DNA of 44,341 nt from Pseudomonas gingeri (GTDB lineage Bacteria; Pseudomonadota; Gammaproteobacteria; Pseudomonadales; Pseudomonadaceae): NCBI RefSeq assembly GCF_013385425.1, contig NZ_JACAQA010000005.1, positions 1 through 44,341 of the forward strand, given 5' to 3'. Numbering within the stretch: position 1 is the stretch's first letter; each line of letters starts with the position of its first letter. Under the pieces are notes generated by a model. The model did no database searches, was not told where the DNA came from, and worked only from the letters and a program-made list of their open reading frames with translations. A program made the translations under genes and the position numbers. This document shows, one piece after another, positions 1 through 9,179 of this stretch.

Positions 1-1
1 G

Positions 2-820
2 GGGAAATTAAACCACCACACAGGCCTTAATAAATATAAAGGGAAGTATGACCTTTCTGAAATGGCAGTAAGGGTGTCACGAGGAAAGGTGATGGCCCGA
101 GGGGTTACAGAACTTCGGAAGTCCTATCCGGAGCAGGCGTCAAATTTTGATCTCGGCCATGAGTTCCTGAGAGTGGCGCTGGATGAAGCCGTTAATAAGG
201 TATCGAGCGATAATCTTTCACATGAGTATACGGCGCTACCGCGCAGGATCTTGGGAAGCACAGAGTCCTGGCAGGAGCTGAAGCCCGTGTTGCTTGAACG
301 TTTTGAGGGGCTCAGAGTGGCTGCTCGTGAGTATCGGGAAGGGGAAAATAAAGAGCAGTTTGCTGTGGTCAGATCCAAAGAGCAGGGAGAGCTTGCCTTT
401 ACGAATAAATCAGACCCGAATAAAAGGGTTTTCATGACGGAGTTCGGCCTTCAGCAGTCACCCATAGTGATTGGGATGACGTTGGGGCATGAGTTATCGC
501 ACCTGAAACTGGATACTCATGACATTGTTTATTATGAGAGAGGGCACCGGATCAACCCTAAAAGCAGTGAGCGAGGTGAAGCTGACAGGGTGGCGAAAGG
601 TGAAGCCGATGTGCAGTTGGCTGATACCGCCAGTAAACGTGTTCCGGCGGATGTATTGAAGCGGATTTTTGATAGCAAAGAGAGTGCGGGTATTCAGCAG
701 GCTTTGCAGGATAACCCGGCGTTAAGGAGTCAGGCGCTATTGAATAATGCGGACACCCTGGTGTTGTTGGTGTTTGCGTTCGGTCACTCAGCTGTTTGGA
801 ACAAGCAGTTGGGTCTCTGA
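2..820 (+). CDS. C-terminal part of RHS/Tc-type toxin with M35-like metalloprotease domain (5' end outside window)
   Basis: The frame is open from the left edge, so the ATG at 62 is probably internal and only the C-terminal ~272 residues of a longer protein are visible. No RHS repeats are seen here. About two thirds along lies HELSH (HExxH zinc motif), followed by LDTHDIVYY, which resembles the GTxDxxYG element of aspzincin (M35/Lys-M35) peptidases, where the Asp is the third zinc ligand. Near the end LLNNADTLVLL resembles the M35 NAD-Y segment. I infer a zinc endopeptidase warhead. The next gene is a complete TccC-like protein, so this is likely the variable toxin tail of a sister RHS/TccC protein. 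A+T content is higher than in the alginate genes, as is usual for exchanged toxin tails. The family call is moderate; the parent protein cannot be seen. Confidence 0.6.
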   Translation, partial: GKLNHHTGLNKYKGKYDLSEMAVRVSRGKVMARGVTELRKSYPEQASNFDLGHEFLRVALDEAVNKVSSDNLSHEYTALPRRILGSTESWQELKPVLLERFEGLRVAAREYREGENKEQFAVVRSKEQGELAFTNKSDPNKRVFMTEFGLQQSPIVIGMTLGHELSHLKLDTHDIVYYERGHRINPKSSERGEADRVAKGEADVQLADTASKRVPADVLKRIFDSKESAGIQQALQDNPALRSQALLNNADTLVLLVFAFGHSAVWNKQLGL

Positions 821-953
821 TGAGTCGGGCCGTGTTCGGGCATTGGGCTGTAAGTAGGTCAATACCATTTATCGGTTCTGTCATTTCTGACAGTAGTCGG
901 CAACGTGGATCAGGTAGTTACTGGATTGACGCACCCTACGAAGAGCCTGAGCC

Positions 954-3752
954 ATGTCGAGACTGACGAGCGGTATTCACACTCACACACCGACGCTGGC
1001 GGTGGTTGATCCCCGTGGTCTGGCGGTGCGGGTGGTTACTTATTGTCGTTCCGTCGAGACAGCGGGGCCTGAAGAGCGGATCAACCGCAGTGCCTATGAC
1101 GCGATGGGGCGCCTGACCGAGCAATGGGACTCGCGGCTGTGGGCGCTCCGTGCGGAGGATCACGAAGCTCCAGCCAACCTGGTCAATCGTTACTCACTGT
1201 TCGGGAAGGTACTGAGTTCGATCAGCGTCGATGCGGGTAAGCGGGTCAGCTTGTTCGGCGATGGGGATCAGCTTGTGCAAACGTGGGATAGCCGGGGTAG
1301 TGAGCGGCGGATTGAGTACGATAATTTACTGCGACCACTGGCCATTTCCGAGCAGGGCGAAGGCGAGACACCGCGTTTTACCGAGCGTTATGAATACGCC
1401 GATGGCAGCGCCGAATTCGCCCCTCACAACCAATGCGGGCAGTTGATCCGACACGATGATCCTGCGGGTACTTTGATGTTGGATGACTACGCCTTGACGG
1501 GCGGAGTGCTTGAGCAGACCCAGCGCTTTCTGAGTGCGCTGGAATCACCGGATTGGCCGCCAGGGCTGCCGGAGCGGGATGCGCTGCTGGAGCCCGTGGA
1601 GCAAGCGGCAACCACCGCGACGTATTTCAACCCGCTGGGCGATGTGCTGGAACAGACCGACGCCAAGGGCAATCGGCAACTGTTCGACTACACCATGGAT
1701 GGCCAGTTATTGGCGAGCCATCTGCAACTGAGCGGTCAGGACACACCTCAAACCCTGGTCAGCGCCATTGCCTACAACGCCTACGGCCAGGTTGAGCAGG
1801 AAACCGCCGGTAACGGTGTGGTCAGTACGCTGACCTATCGCCCTGAAGATGGTCGTCTGACCCGGCTTCAGGCTCGACGTGGAAGTGAAGTGCTGCAAGA
1901 TCTGCGTTACGACTACGATCCGGTGGGCAATGTGCTGAGCATTGAAGACGGGGCTTTGCCGATTCGTTATTTCGCCAATCAGCGGGTTGAGCCGGTCAAA
2001 CACTATGACTATGACAGCCTTTACCAACTGATCGAAGCGACCGGTTGGGAGGCGGGCGCCGCCAGTCGAGGACCGGGTTTCAATCGCTTCGACGATCCGG
2101 GTGCAGTTGCCAACTACCACCAAACTTATCGCTATGACGCCGGTGGCAACTTACTGGAGTTGGTTCATGTCGGTCCGCAAAGTCACAGCCGCAAGCTGAC
2201 GGCGGCGCGCTACAGCAATCGTTGCCTGCCTGAGCAGAATGACCGGCCTCCCACCGAAGAGGAGATCGCTGCCGCTTTTGATGGCAACGGCAATCTGCTG
2301 GAGCTGCAACCGGGACAGGCGATGAGTTGGGACCTACGCAATCAGTTGCGCGAGGTACGACCGGTTGCGCGTGAAAGTGCTGACGATGATCGCGAGCTGT
2401 ACCTGTACGGCGGTGATGGGATGCGGCGGCGCAAGGTCCGTTCTACCCAGACCAAGGGTCGCTCACTGATATCGGAAGTCCGCTACTTGCCGGGCCTGGA
2501 AATCCGCACCCGTGAAGGCACGGGCGAAGTGTTGCAGGTGATCTGCGTGCAGGCCGGACGCAGCGCCATGCAGGTACTGCACTGGGAAACCGCTCCTCCG
2601 TCCGGCATCGCCAACGATCAGTATCGCTACAACCTGACCGACCACCTGGGCTCCAGCAGCTTGGAGCTGGATAGCGAGGCCGAGGTGATCAGCCAAGAAG
2701 CCTATCACCCCTACGGCAGTACGGCCTGGTTTGCCGGACGTAGCGAGGTGGAGGCGAGTTACAAGACGGTGCGTTATTCGGGCAAGGAACGAGATGCTAC
2801 AGGGCTTTATTACTATGGCTTCAGGTATTACGCGGCGTGGTTGCAACGCTGGATTAATCCGGATCCGGCAGGGAGTCTGGATGGAAGCAACCGCTATCGA
2901 ATGGTCAGAAATAATCCAATGGCCTATAAGGATGAATCAGGGCTTTTTGGTTTTGCTGATCTTTTTGGGACAGGCGGAGATGATTTTAACAGACCTCATG
3001 ATTTAGCCGTCGAGCTCGATCGTTATGTTGTGCGAAAAGCAGATGTTGCTTATAGCGAGTCCTATTATGATCACGGTGATCGGGAAGGGGTTTTGTTTAG
3101 ATGGAGCGCCCAGGAGGAGAGTTTTTTTCCAAGTGCGTCCGAGCAATCTTCAATGGAGGAACATGGCGACTACGCCAGGGGCTTTCTGAAGGATTTGATA
3201 AGGGTCGATTATACCTTGTCCGGTGGAAGTGGCACGGGGTCGGAGTATAAGATTTTTCTGCATTCCAGCGATTATCAAATACCTGCCGGTGTTTCAGAGT
3301 TCGAGTTTCTCGAAGGTACATTGGAGCGACTTTCGGAAAAAATTGTTGATCCTTATGATCGTGCTCGTCTATCTGAGGTTGCAAGTCAAGTAAACTTGGT
3401 ACCAACAGCCAGGGTGGCTCTGGAGCATTCAGAGATGAACAGGTATTTTCTGGCTGCCGGAGGTCTCGTCGGTCATGACATAGTCTTGCATTCTGACGAG
3501 ACAATAACGGTGCGCTCAAGAACGGGTTATAAGGTGGCGGATTCGGAGACAGATGAAATTGTGGAAGGTATCCATTTGTCCGCCGTAGGTGAATCAAGGA
3601 TTGGTGTTCTTGACGGGCGCCTGAGCCATGAGGCATTACGTAATGAACCACGTAATTATAGCTACGAACTTAGATATGAGGTGCCAAAGACGGTGACTGA
3701 TACGCCTCGTTCCAGGAGCAGAATGAATCCCCGTAACTGGTTCCGTGGCTAA
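954..3752 (+). CDS. tccC: TccC-like RHS repeat protein (Tc toxin C component) with unknown C-terminal toxin
   Basis: A 932-residue protein. The N-terminus (HTHTPTLAVVDPRGL, residues ~10-24) is the TccC signature, followed by many YD/RHS repeats to about residue 600 and the RHS core end (GLYYYGFRYYAAWLQRWINP). The segment DPAGSLDG-NRYRMVRNNP (D637 to P655) is the conserved aspartyl self-cleavage region of TcC/RHS shells. Cleavage is expected just after GL at 663-664, releasing a ~268-residue tail. In known Tc toxins the shell encloses the toxin, which is translocated by the TcA pore. The tail (665-932) has no motif I recognise, and its DNA is visibly richer in A+T than the core, the usual mark of a swappable module. 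AAGAG lies ahead of the ATG. No TcA or TcB gene is in the window. Confidence 0.9.
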   Translation: MSRLTSGIHTHTPTLAVVDPRGLAVRVVTYCRSVETAGPEERINRSAYDAMGRLTEQWDSRLWALRAEDHEAPANLVNRYSLFGKVLSSISVDAGKRVSLFGDGDQLVQTWDSRGSERRIEYDNLLRPLAISEQGEGETPRFTERYEYADGSAEFAPHNQCGQLIRHDDPAGTLMLDDYALTGGVLEQTQRFLSALESPDWPPGLPERDALLEPVEQAATTATYFNPLGDVLEQTDAKGNRQLFDYTMDGQLLASHLQLSGQDTPQTLVSAIAYNAYGQVEQETAGNGVVSTLTYRPEDGRLTRLQARRGSEVLQDLRYDYDPVGNVLSIEDGALPIRYFANQRVEPVKHYDYDSLYQLIEATGWEAGAASRGPGFNRFDDPGAVANYHQTYRYDAGGNLLELVHVGPQSHSRKLTAARYSNRCLPEQNDRPPTEEEIAAAFDGNGNLLELQPGQAMSWDLRNQLREVRPVARESADDDRELYLYGGDGMRRRKVRSTQTKGRSLISEVRYLPGLEIRTREGTGEVLQVICVQAGRSAMQVLHWETAPPSGIANDQYRYNLTDHLGSSSLELDSEAEVISQEAYHPYGSTAWFAGRSEVEASYKTVRYSGKERDATGLYYYGFRYYAAWLQRWINPDPAGSLDGSNRYRMVRNNPMAYKDESGLFGFADLFGTGGDDFNRPHDLAVELDRYVVRKADVAYSESYYDHGDREGVLFRWSAQEESFFPSASEQSSMEEHGDYARGFLKDLIRVDYTLSGGSGTGSEYKIFLHSSDYQIPAGVSEFEFLEGTLERLSEKIVDPYDRARLSEVASQVNLVPTARVALEHSEMNRYFLAAGGLVGHDIVLHSDETITVRSRTGYKVADSETDEIVEGIHLSAVGESRIGVLDGRLSHEALRNEPRNYSYELRYEVPKTVTDTPRSRSRMNPRNWFRG

Positions 3753-3765
3753 CGCCAAGGTCGGC

Positions 3766-3827
3766 AAAAAACACCCCCGCACCCACCCACTGCGGATAGG
3801 GGGAACGCAGCCAGCGAGACGGGGGTG
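3766..3827 (-). terminator. Rho-independent terminator of the alginate operon
   Basis: Read on the minus strand just past the algA stop, an 8-bp outer stem (CACCCCCG 3820-3827 with CGGGGGTG 3772-3779) encloses a second short stem (CTGCG/CGCAG) and is followed by six U. The neighbouring tccC gene converges from the other side; no comparable U tract serves the plus strand. Confidence 0.65.
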
Positions 3828-3843
3828 AGTGGAACACTGTAGG

Positions 3844-5289
3844 TTACTGGGCGATGGTTTTCACCTCCTGCTCCGGCGCCGTCGAACGCCCATACACATC
3901 CTCAAACCGCTCGATATCGTCCTCACCCAGGTAGCTACCGGACTGCACCTCGATAATCTCCAGCGGAATCTTCCCCGGATTACGCAGGCGGTGCACCGAA
4001 GCAATCGGGATGTACGTCGACTGGTTCTCGCACAGCAGAAACACCTTCTCGTCGCAGGTCACCTCGGCCGTGCCGCTGACCACGATCCAGTGTTCGGCGC
4101 GGTGGTGGTGCATCTGCAACGACAGGCAGGCCCCCGGCTTGACCGAGATGTGCTTGACCTGGAAACGCCCGCCCATGTCCACCGAGTCATAGGAACCCCA
4201 GGGCCGGTAGACCTCGCAGTGGTTCTGGGTTTCGCTGCGGCCCTGTTCGTTGAGGGTGTTGACCATCTGTTTCACGCCCTGAACCTTGTCCTTGTGGGCG
4301 ATCATCATGGCGTCCTTGGTTTCGACCACGACTATGTCTTCCAGGCCGATCACCGAGACCAGCTTGCCGTTGCCGTGGATCATGCAGTTGCGGCTGTCCT
4401 GGATCACCACGTCGCCCTTGCTGACGTTGCCGTTTTCGTCCTTTTCATGCACGTCCCACAACGATGACCAGCAACCCACGTCACTCCAGCCGGCGCTCAA
4501 TGGCACCACGCAGGCACGCTGGGTTTTTTCCATCACCGCGTAGTCGATGGAGTTGTCCGGGCACTGGGCGAAGGTGGCTTCGTCGAGGATCACGCCGTCG
4601 CCGTCCCGGGTGCTGCGCTCCAGGGTCAGCAGGCAGGTGTCGTAGATGTCCGGGTCGTGCTTTTTCAGCTCTTCGAGGAAGCGGCTGGCGCGGAACAGGA
4701 ACATGCCGCTGTTCCAGAAGTAACCGCCGGCTTCGACGAACTCGATGGCGCGTTTTTCATCGGGCTTTTCGACGAATTGCGAGACTCGGCTGACGCCTTC
4801 CGGCAGTAGCGCGTCGTTGCTCGACTTGATGTAGCCGTAGCCGGTTTCCGGTTTGGTTGCCGGGACACCGAACAGCACCATTTCACCGCGCTCGGCGGCT
4901 ACCGTGGCCAGGGCCAGGGCGCGTTGCAGGGCTTTCTGGTCTTCGAGCACGTGGTCGGCGGGGAGGACGAGCATCAGTTCGTCGCGGCCCTCGTTGACCA
5001 GCAGCATGGCGGTCAGGGCCACGGCCGGGGCGGTGTTGCGGCCGAAGGGCTCCATCAGGATGCGCTGGGTGGTGAGCTGACGGCTGCTCAGTTGTTCGTT
5101 GACGATAAAACGGTGGTCCAGGTTGCAGACCACGATGGGGCTTTCCATGCCGTCGAATACCAGGCGTTCGAGGGTTTGCTGGAACAGCGTTTCCTTGCCG
5201 GTAAGGGCGAGGAATTGCTTGGGAAACTGCTTGCGCGAAAGCGGCCAAAGACGTGAGCCGCTACCACCTGAGAGGATTACTGGAATCAT
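3844..5289 (-). CDS. algA: Bifunctional phosphomannose isomerase / GDP-mannose pyrophosphorylase
   Basis: A 481-residue cytosolic enzyme, the usual length for AlgA. It isomerises fructose-6-P to mannose-6-P and makes GDP-mannose from mannose-1-P and GTP, the first and third steps to GDP-mannuronate. Seen: the nucleotidyltransferase loop GGSGSRLWPLSRKQFPK from residue 8, FVEKP near residue 170, and a C-terminal cupin (type II PMI) with MHHHRAEHWIVVSG. AAGGAG lies 7 nt before the ATG. It is the last gene of the alg operon, separated from algF by a REP pair, and is followed by a terminator. Family and operon position make the call secure. Confidence 0.97.
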   Translation of the reverse strand: MIPVILSGGSGSRLWPLSRKQFPKQFLALTGKETLFQQTLERLVFDGMESPIVVCNLDHRFIVNEQLSSRQLTTQRILMEPFGRNTAPAVALTAMLLVNEGRDELMLVLPADHVLEDQKALQRALALATVAAERGEMVLFGVPATKPETGYGYIKSSNDALLPEGVSRVSQFVEKPDEKRAIEFVEAGGYFWNSGMFLFRASRFLEELKKHDPDIYDTCLLTLERSTRDGDGVILDEATFAQCPDNSIDYAVMEKTQRACVVPLSAGWSDVGCWSSLWDVHEKDENGNVSKGDVVIQDSRNCMIHGNGKLVSVIGLEDIVVVETKDAMMIAHKDKVQGVKQMVNTLNEQGRSETQNHCEVYRPWGSYDSVDMGGRFQVKHISVKPGACLSLQMHHHRAEHWIVVSGTAEVTCDEKVFLLCENQSTYIPIASVHRLRNPGKIPLEIIEVQSGSYLGEDDIERFEDVYGRSTAPEQEVKTIAQ

Positions 5290-5396
5290 GGTGTTACTCC
5301 TTTAAGCGATCTATGGGTTAGAGCTACTGCGTTCTGTCGTTTCACTCTTGTTGTTGTTTCGGGCCGGACGGTCACTGATCCTGAGAACACCCGTAT

Positions 5397-5472
5397 CTGT
5401 AGGAGCAGGGCTTGCCCGCGAAGCTTTTGGCGCCCTCAAGGACGCCTTCGCGGGCAAGCCCTGCTCCTACAG
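5397..5472. repeat. Inverted REP pair (REPIN) between algF and algA
   Basis: Two perfectly complementary 26-nt arms (CTGTAGGAGCAGGGCTTGCC... at 5397-5422 and its reverse complement at 5447-5472) flank a 24-nt spacer. This is the common Pseudomonas GTAGGAGC REP family. In the alg mRNA it would fold into a very stable stem just before algA. Confidence 0.9.
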
Positions 5473-5514
5473 GTCGGCGGTGTTCGTGGGGCCTGTTTTC
5501 GTCCGGCGAATTCA

Positions 5515-6183
5515 TTAGCGGGTCGAAACCGGGCGCTTGACCCACACCGGCGACAGGTTGCTGCCGTTTCCCGTGACGTAGAGCACCGCCGCTTCGCCGC
5601 GCTCCAGGGCCACCGGCTTGAGGTCGCTGACCTTGGTGCCGCCGTCGTACAGCGCAAAGCTGACTTTCACCGGGTTGATCTCGCGCTCGCCACGGCCCTT
5701 GGCCGCCACAGCCTGGACCACGTCGGTCTTGCCGTCGGCGGTCTTCAGGGTCAGGGCCTTGTCACTCAGGTTCTGCACTCGCACCAAGGACTTCTGCTTG
5801 TTCTTGAACGGCGGCTCTTCGATCAGTTGCGGCTGGCCGCCAGCGTTGTTGACCAGGGTGTAATAGTGGTCGGCGGCCAGTTTCAGCGGCAGGGCCTGGC
5901 TACCGACCTTGGCGCTGTAGTCGCCGCCGGGCATAAAGCTGAAATCACTGCTGGCCAGCGGGGCGACGTCATTGATCGCGGTGGCGCCGATGGTGGCGCT
6001 GACTTCCTGGTTGCTGGCGTTGTAGATACGCACAAAGCTCGAGCCTTTCGGCGCGACCGGGCCGTACAGCGCGGCATCTCCACCCGCCCAGACCGGCAGG
6101 GACAGCAGGCTCAGGCCGGCAGTCAGGGCCAGGGTTTTGACCATGCGCGGTTGAGTGTTTTTACGAGTGATGTTGAAGGTCAT
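5515..6183 (-). CDS. algF: Alginate O-acetylation protein AlgF
   Basis: A 222-residue periplasmic protein. It opens with a basic region and a hydrophobic stretch ending in PVWAGGDAALYGP, a signal peptide cleaved near residue 33. The rest (FVRIYNAS near the start, a C-terminal half rich in beta strands) matches AlgF. AlgF works with AlgI and AlgJ to move acetyl groups to mannuronate residues in the periplasm; its exact step is unsettled in the literature. GAGGT lies about 8 nt before the ATG. It starts 14 nt after the algJ stop, so the two are translated as neighbours in the alg operon. Confidence 0.95.
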   Translation of the reverse strand: MTFNITRKNTQPRMVKTLALTAGLSLLSLPVWAGGDAALYGPVAPKGSSFVRIYNASNQEVSATIGATAINDVAPLASSDFSFMPGGDYSAKVGSQALPLKLAADHYYTLVNNAGGQPQLIEEPPFKNKQKSLVRVQNLSDKALTLKTADGKTDVVQAVAAKGRGEREINPVKVSFALYDGGTKVSDLKPVALERGEAAVLYVTGNGSNLSPVWVKRPVSTR

Positions 6184-6197
6184 GGTAAGTACCTCTT

Positions 6198-7376
6198 TCA
6201 GTTTTGCGCCCGTATAGGCGACTCGGATTTAGATGTGTTCTGGACCAGGTTCTGTTGACGGATTCCAGCGGCTTTCAATTGCGCGACCCACTGCGGGTCG
6301 GCATCGCCGATTTCGTTGTTGACCGGCAGGTAGCGCTCCGGGAATTCCCAGATCAGCAACTGCGGCGGGCTGTTCTTGAAGGCGTCGCTTTCCAGGTAGG
6401 CGAGCATCGGCAGGATCGGGCCGTGGCCGTCTTCGGCGTAATTCACCACGTCGCGGTGCAGGGCCTGTTTCAGCGCGCCGACGAAGTTCCAGTTCGGGTT
6501 GGCGCTGTAGCTGGTGCCGATCAGCGCCACCGGGACTTCGGTGTTGGCGAACAATGCGTCTTCGCCGGCTGGCTGATCGTCAACCGCGCGGGTGGTGCGT
6601 TTTTCCAGGGGCTCCTGGGGCGGCATCAGGTTGCTGAACAGCGGGTCCAGCGGCAGGAACAGGGTCAGGTCGCCCTTGTGCTGTTCGGTCTTCTCGGCTT
6701 CGGTGACAAAGCGCTGCGGCTCGCCACTGAGCGGGGCGTGCTGGCTGATGGCGTCGGCCAGTTGGGTCGCGGCGATTTGCGCGCCGTCCGGGGTCCAGTG
6801 GGTGTCGGTGCGCAGGAACACTTGCCGGCCTTGGTCCTTGGCCTGTTGCAACGGACCGAGCAGGTCGGGGGCGAGGATCCGGTCGGCGGCGACCCGGGCG
6901 TGGAAGTCCTGGTAGAGGTTGGCGTGAATGCTCGCCGGACGGACATCGCCCAGGTGTTCCGGGTACAGGCGGACCTTGGCCGGAACGATCGCCATCACCA
7001 GCTTCACGCCCTTGGCCTTGAGGGTCTGGCGCACGCCTTCGACCAGCGCGTAGTTGCCTTGCAGGTTCTGCTGCTCGCCGGCGATGGGGTTGAATTCCTC
7101 GTCGCTGTAGAGCCACTGGTCGCGGCCTAGCACCACGCCGGGACGGCCTTCGTTGAACAGCTTGAAGTCCAGCGCGGCCCAGAGGTTGGTGCCCAGGCGC
7201 TTGATCGGGAATTCGCCGTCGTAGCGGGTTTCCACGGCCTTGCTCCAGCGCCCGTTAAGGAGCGTGGCGTCGGCGTTGGTGCTGAAGCCGATAAAACTGC
7301 GCAGCGACCACAGCCCCAGCGCCAGCAAGGTGGCGAGGAACAGGGCGATGTAGAGGATGCGTAATGAGCGGGTCAT
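6198..7376 (-). CDS. algJ: Alginate O-acetyltransferase AlgJ (SGNH-like)
   Basis: A 392-residue protein with an N-terminal membrane anchor (residues ~6-28) and a periplasmic SGNH-hydrolase-like domain. The catalytic triad is visible: D191 and H193 in DTHWTPDG and S289 in GTSYS. AlgJ takes acetyl groups delivered by AlgI and, in current models, passes them on towards the polymer with AlgX; purified AlgJ has esterase-type activity. The start has GAGGGAG 6 nt upstream and lies 11 nt after the algI stop. The paralogous triad in AlgX, encoded in the same operon, is also intact. Confidence 0.96.
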   Translation of the reverse strand: MTRSLRILYIALFLATLLALGLWSLRSFIGFSTNADATLLNGRWSKAVETRYDGEFPIKRLGTNLWAALDFKLFNEGRPGVVLGRDQWLYSDEEFNPIAGEQQNLQGNYALVEGVRQTLKAKGVKLVMAIVPAKVRLYPEHLGDVRPASIHANLYQDFHARVAADRILAPDLLGPLQQAKDQGRQVFLRTDTHWTPDGAQIAATQLADAISQHAPLSGEPQRFVTEAEKTEQHKGDLTLFLPLDPLFSNLMPPQEPLEKRTTRAVDDQPAGEDALFANTEVPVALIGTSYSANPNWNFVGALKQALHRDVVNYAEDGHGPILPMLAYLESDAFKNSPPQLLIWEFPERYLPVNNEIGDADPQWVAQLKAAGIRQQNLVQNTSKSESPIRAQN

Positions 7377-7387
7377 GGTCGGCTCCC

Positions 7388-8938
7388 TCAGAACTGGAAG
7401 TAAAGGAACGGCGAGAAGCTTTGCGCCGAGAGTTTGAGAATCGAGGCGATAAACAGCAGCAGCACCAGGGTGCGCATCAGGTAGCGCGGCCAGTCGGCGA
7501 CCCAGTAGGCCGGTTGCACCTGGGCCTCTGTGCCGACGCTGTAGCCGGGTTCATGAATGCTGCCGGCCGCTTCGCCGGGGACGGCCTTGATCAGAGCGGG
7601 TTGCGCGGTGGCCGGGCCGTCTGCGGGTTTGGCTTTCGTGGCGGGCGGGTTGCTGTAGAAGTCCCGCAGGCCGAAGAACGCCAGGGTCGCGTAGGCCAGC
7701 ACCAGGGTCGCCACTTGCAGGCCGGTAAGGCTGGCGCGGTTGAGTTCCGACAGCGACCACTCGCCGAAGCTGAACATGGCACCGTACATGCGCGCGGCGA
7801 CATGGAGGTTTTCCGAACGGAAGATCACCCAGCCCATGATTACCAGCAGGAAGGTCAGGGCCCAGCGGATCGGGTTGAAACGCCGTGGCGAGGTGTCGAT
7901 GCCCAGGGCTTTTTCAATCGCCAGCCACAGGCCGTGCCAGGCACCCCAGACGATGTAGGTGAGGTTGGCGCCGTGCCACAGGCCGCCGAGCAGCATGGTC
8001 AGGAACAGGTTGCGGTAGGTGGTCAGCGTGCCTTTGCGGTTGCCGCCGAGGGTGATGTAGAGGTAGTCCCGCAGCCAGGTCGACAGGCTGATATGCCAGC
8101 GCCGCCAGAACTCGGTGATCGACTGGCTGATGTAGGGCTGCTTGAAGTTCTCCATGAAGCGGAAGCCCATCATCAGGCCCAGACCGATGGCCATGTCGCT
8201 GTAGCCGGAGAAGTCGAAGTACAACTGCGCGGTGTAGGCCAGGGCGCCGAGCCAGGCATCACCGGTGGTCGGGTGTTGCAGGGCGAAGCAATGATCGGCG
8301 ACCACCGCCAGGGTGTCGGCGATAAAGACTTTCTTGATAAAGCCCTGCATGAACCGCGTGGCGCCCTCGGAGAATTTGTCGAGGGTGTGGGTGCGGTTGT
8401 TGAACTGCTCGGCGAGGTCGCGGAAACGCAGCACGGGGCCGGCGATCAGGTGCGGGAAGATCGCCACGAAGGCCGCGAAGTCGATCAGGTTGCGGGTCGC
8501 CGGGGTGTCGCCGCGGTAGACGTCGATGATGTAGCTGATGGACTCGAAGATGTAGAACGAGATGCCGATCGGCAGCAGCACGTGGGTCAGGATAAAGGGT
8601 TCGAGACCGAACGAGGTCATGATCGCGTTGAGGCTGTCGACGCCGAAGTTGGCGTACTTGAAGTAGCCGAGGATGCCCAGGTCGACGGCCACGCCCAGCA
8701 GCAGCCAGCGTTGTGCCGGTTTGCTGCGCACGCCGGCGGCACCGACCTTGAGGCCGATCCAGTAGTTCCACAGGGTGACGCCGGCGAACAGCGCCAGGAA
8801 GTCGACCCGCCACCAGGCGTAGAACACGTAGCTGGCGATCAGCAACAGCAGGTTGCGATAGCGTTGCCCGCTCAAGTAGTACAGGCCGAGAAAGATCGGC
8901 AGGAACAGGAACAGGAATACGTTGGATGAAAAGACCAT
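7388..8938 (-). CDS. algI: Membrane-bound O-acyltransferase AlgI
   Basis: An MBOAT-family integral membrane protein that moves acetyl groups from the cytoplasm to the periplasmic acetylation machinery. I place the start at 8938 (MVFSSNVFLF), 8 residues inside the longest frame, because AAGGAG lies 8 nt upstream and this is the known AlgI N-terminus; the product is then 516 residues. The invariant MBOAT histidine is H322 in GGLWHGANL. A second signature, SITEFWRRWHISLSTW, lies at ~273-288. Many hydrophobic spans are present. It sits between algL and algJ, with a REP pair upstream. Confidence 0.96.
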   Translation of the reverse strand: MVFSSNVFLFLFLPIFLGLYYLSGQRYRNLLLLIASYVFYAWWRVDFLALFAGVTLWNYWIGLKVGAAGVRSKPAQRWLLLGVAVDLGILGYFKYANFGVDSLNAIMTSFGLEPFILTHVLLPIGISFYIFESISYIIDVYRGDTPATRNLIDFAAFVAIFPHLIAGPVLRFRDLAEQFNNRTHTLDKFSEGATRFMQGFIKKVFIADTLAVVADHCFALQHPTTGDAWLGALAYTAQLYFDFSGYSDMAIGLGLMMGFRFMENFKQPYISQSITEFWRRWHISLSTWLRDYLYITLGGNRKGTLTTYRNLFLTMLLGGLWHGANLTYIVWGAWHGLWLAIEKALGIDTSPRRFNPIRWALTFLLVIMGWVIFRSENLHVAARMYGAMFSFGEWSLSELNRASLTGLQVATLVLAYATLAFFGLRDFYSNPPATKAKPADGPATAQPALIKAVPGEAAGSIHEPGYSVGTEAQVQPAYWVADWPRYLMRTLVLLLFIASILKLSAQSFSPFLYFQF

Positions 8939-9068
8939 CCCGAGCTCTCCTTGTTTCGTCAACGGTCAAGGGCCGAAGCCCCCCCAAACCCCCCATGAAA
9001 TCCAGGAGGCTCTACAACATTTGAATCAGTCCCAGCCTCCCCCCTTTCACTGTGGAAACCCATGCCCC

Positions 9069-9142
9069 TGTGGGAGCGGAGCTTGCCCGCGAAGCTTTTG
9101 GCGTTCTTGAGGGCCCCTTCGCGGGCAAGCTCCGCTCCCACA
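9069..9142. repeat. Inverted REP pair between algL and algI
   Basis: Arms TGTGGGAGCGGAGCTTGCCC... (9069-9093) and its reverse complement (9118-9142), a G-rich variant of the REP seen at 5397. It fills most of the algL-algI gap (8939-9179). Confidence 0.9.
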
Positions 9143-9179
9143 TAAGCTGCGTTCCCACAGGAGAGTGGGAGGGCTGGTG

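Noticed and set aside
5397..5472. Repeats as a possible CRISPR array
   Set aside because: Single inverted pairs scattered through the window, not regularly spaced direct repeats; they match Pseudomonas REP elements.
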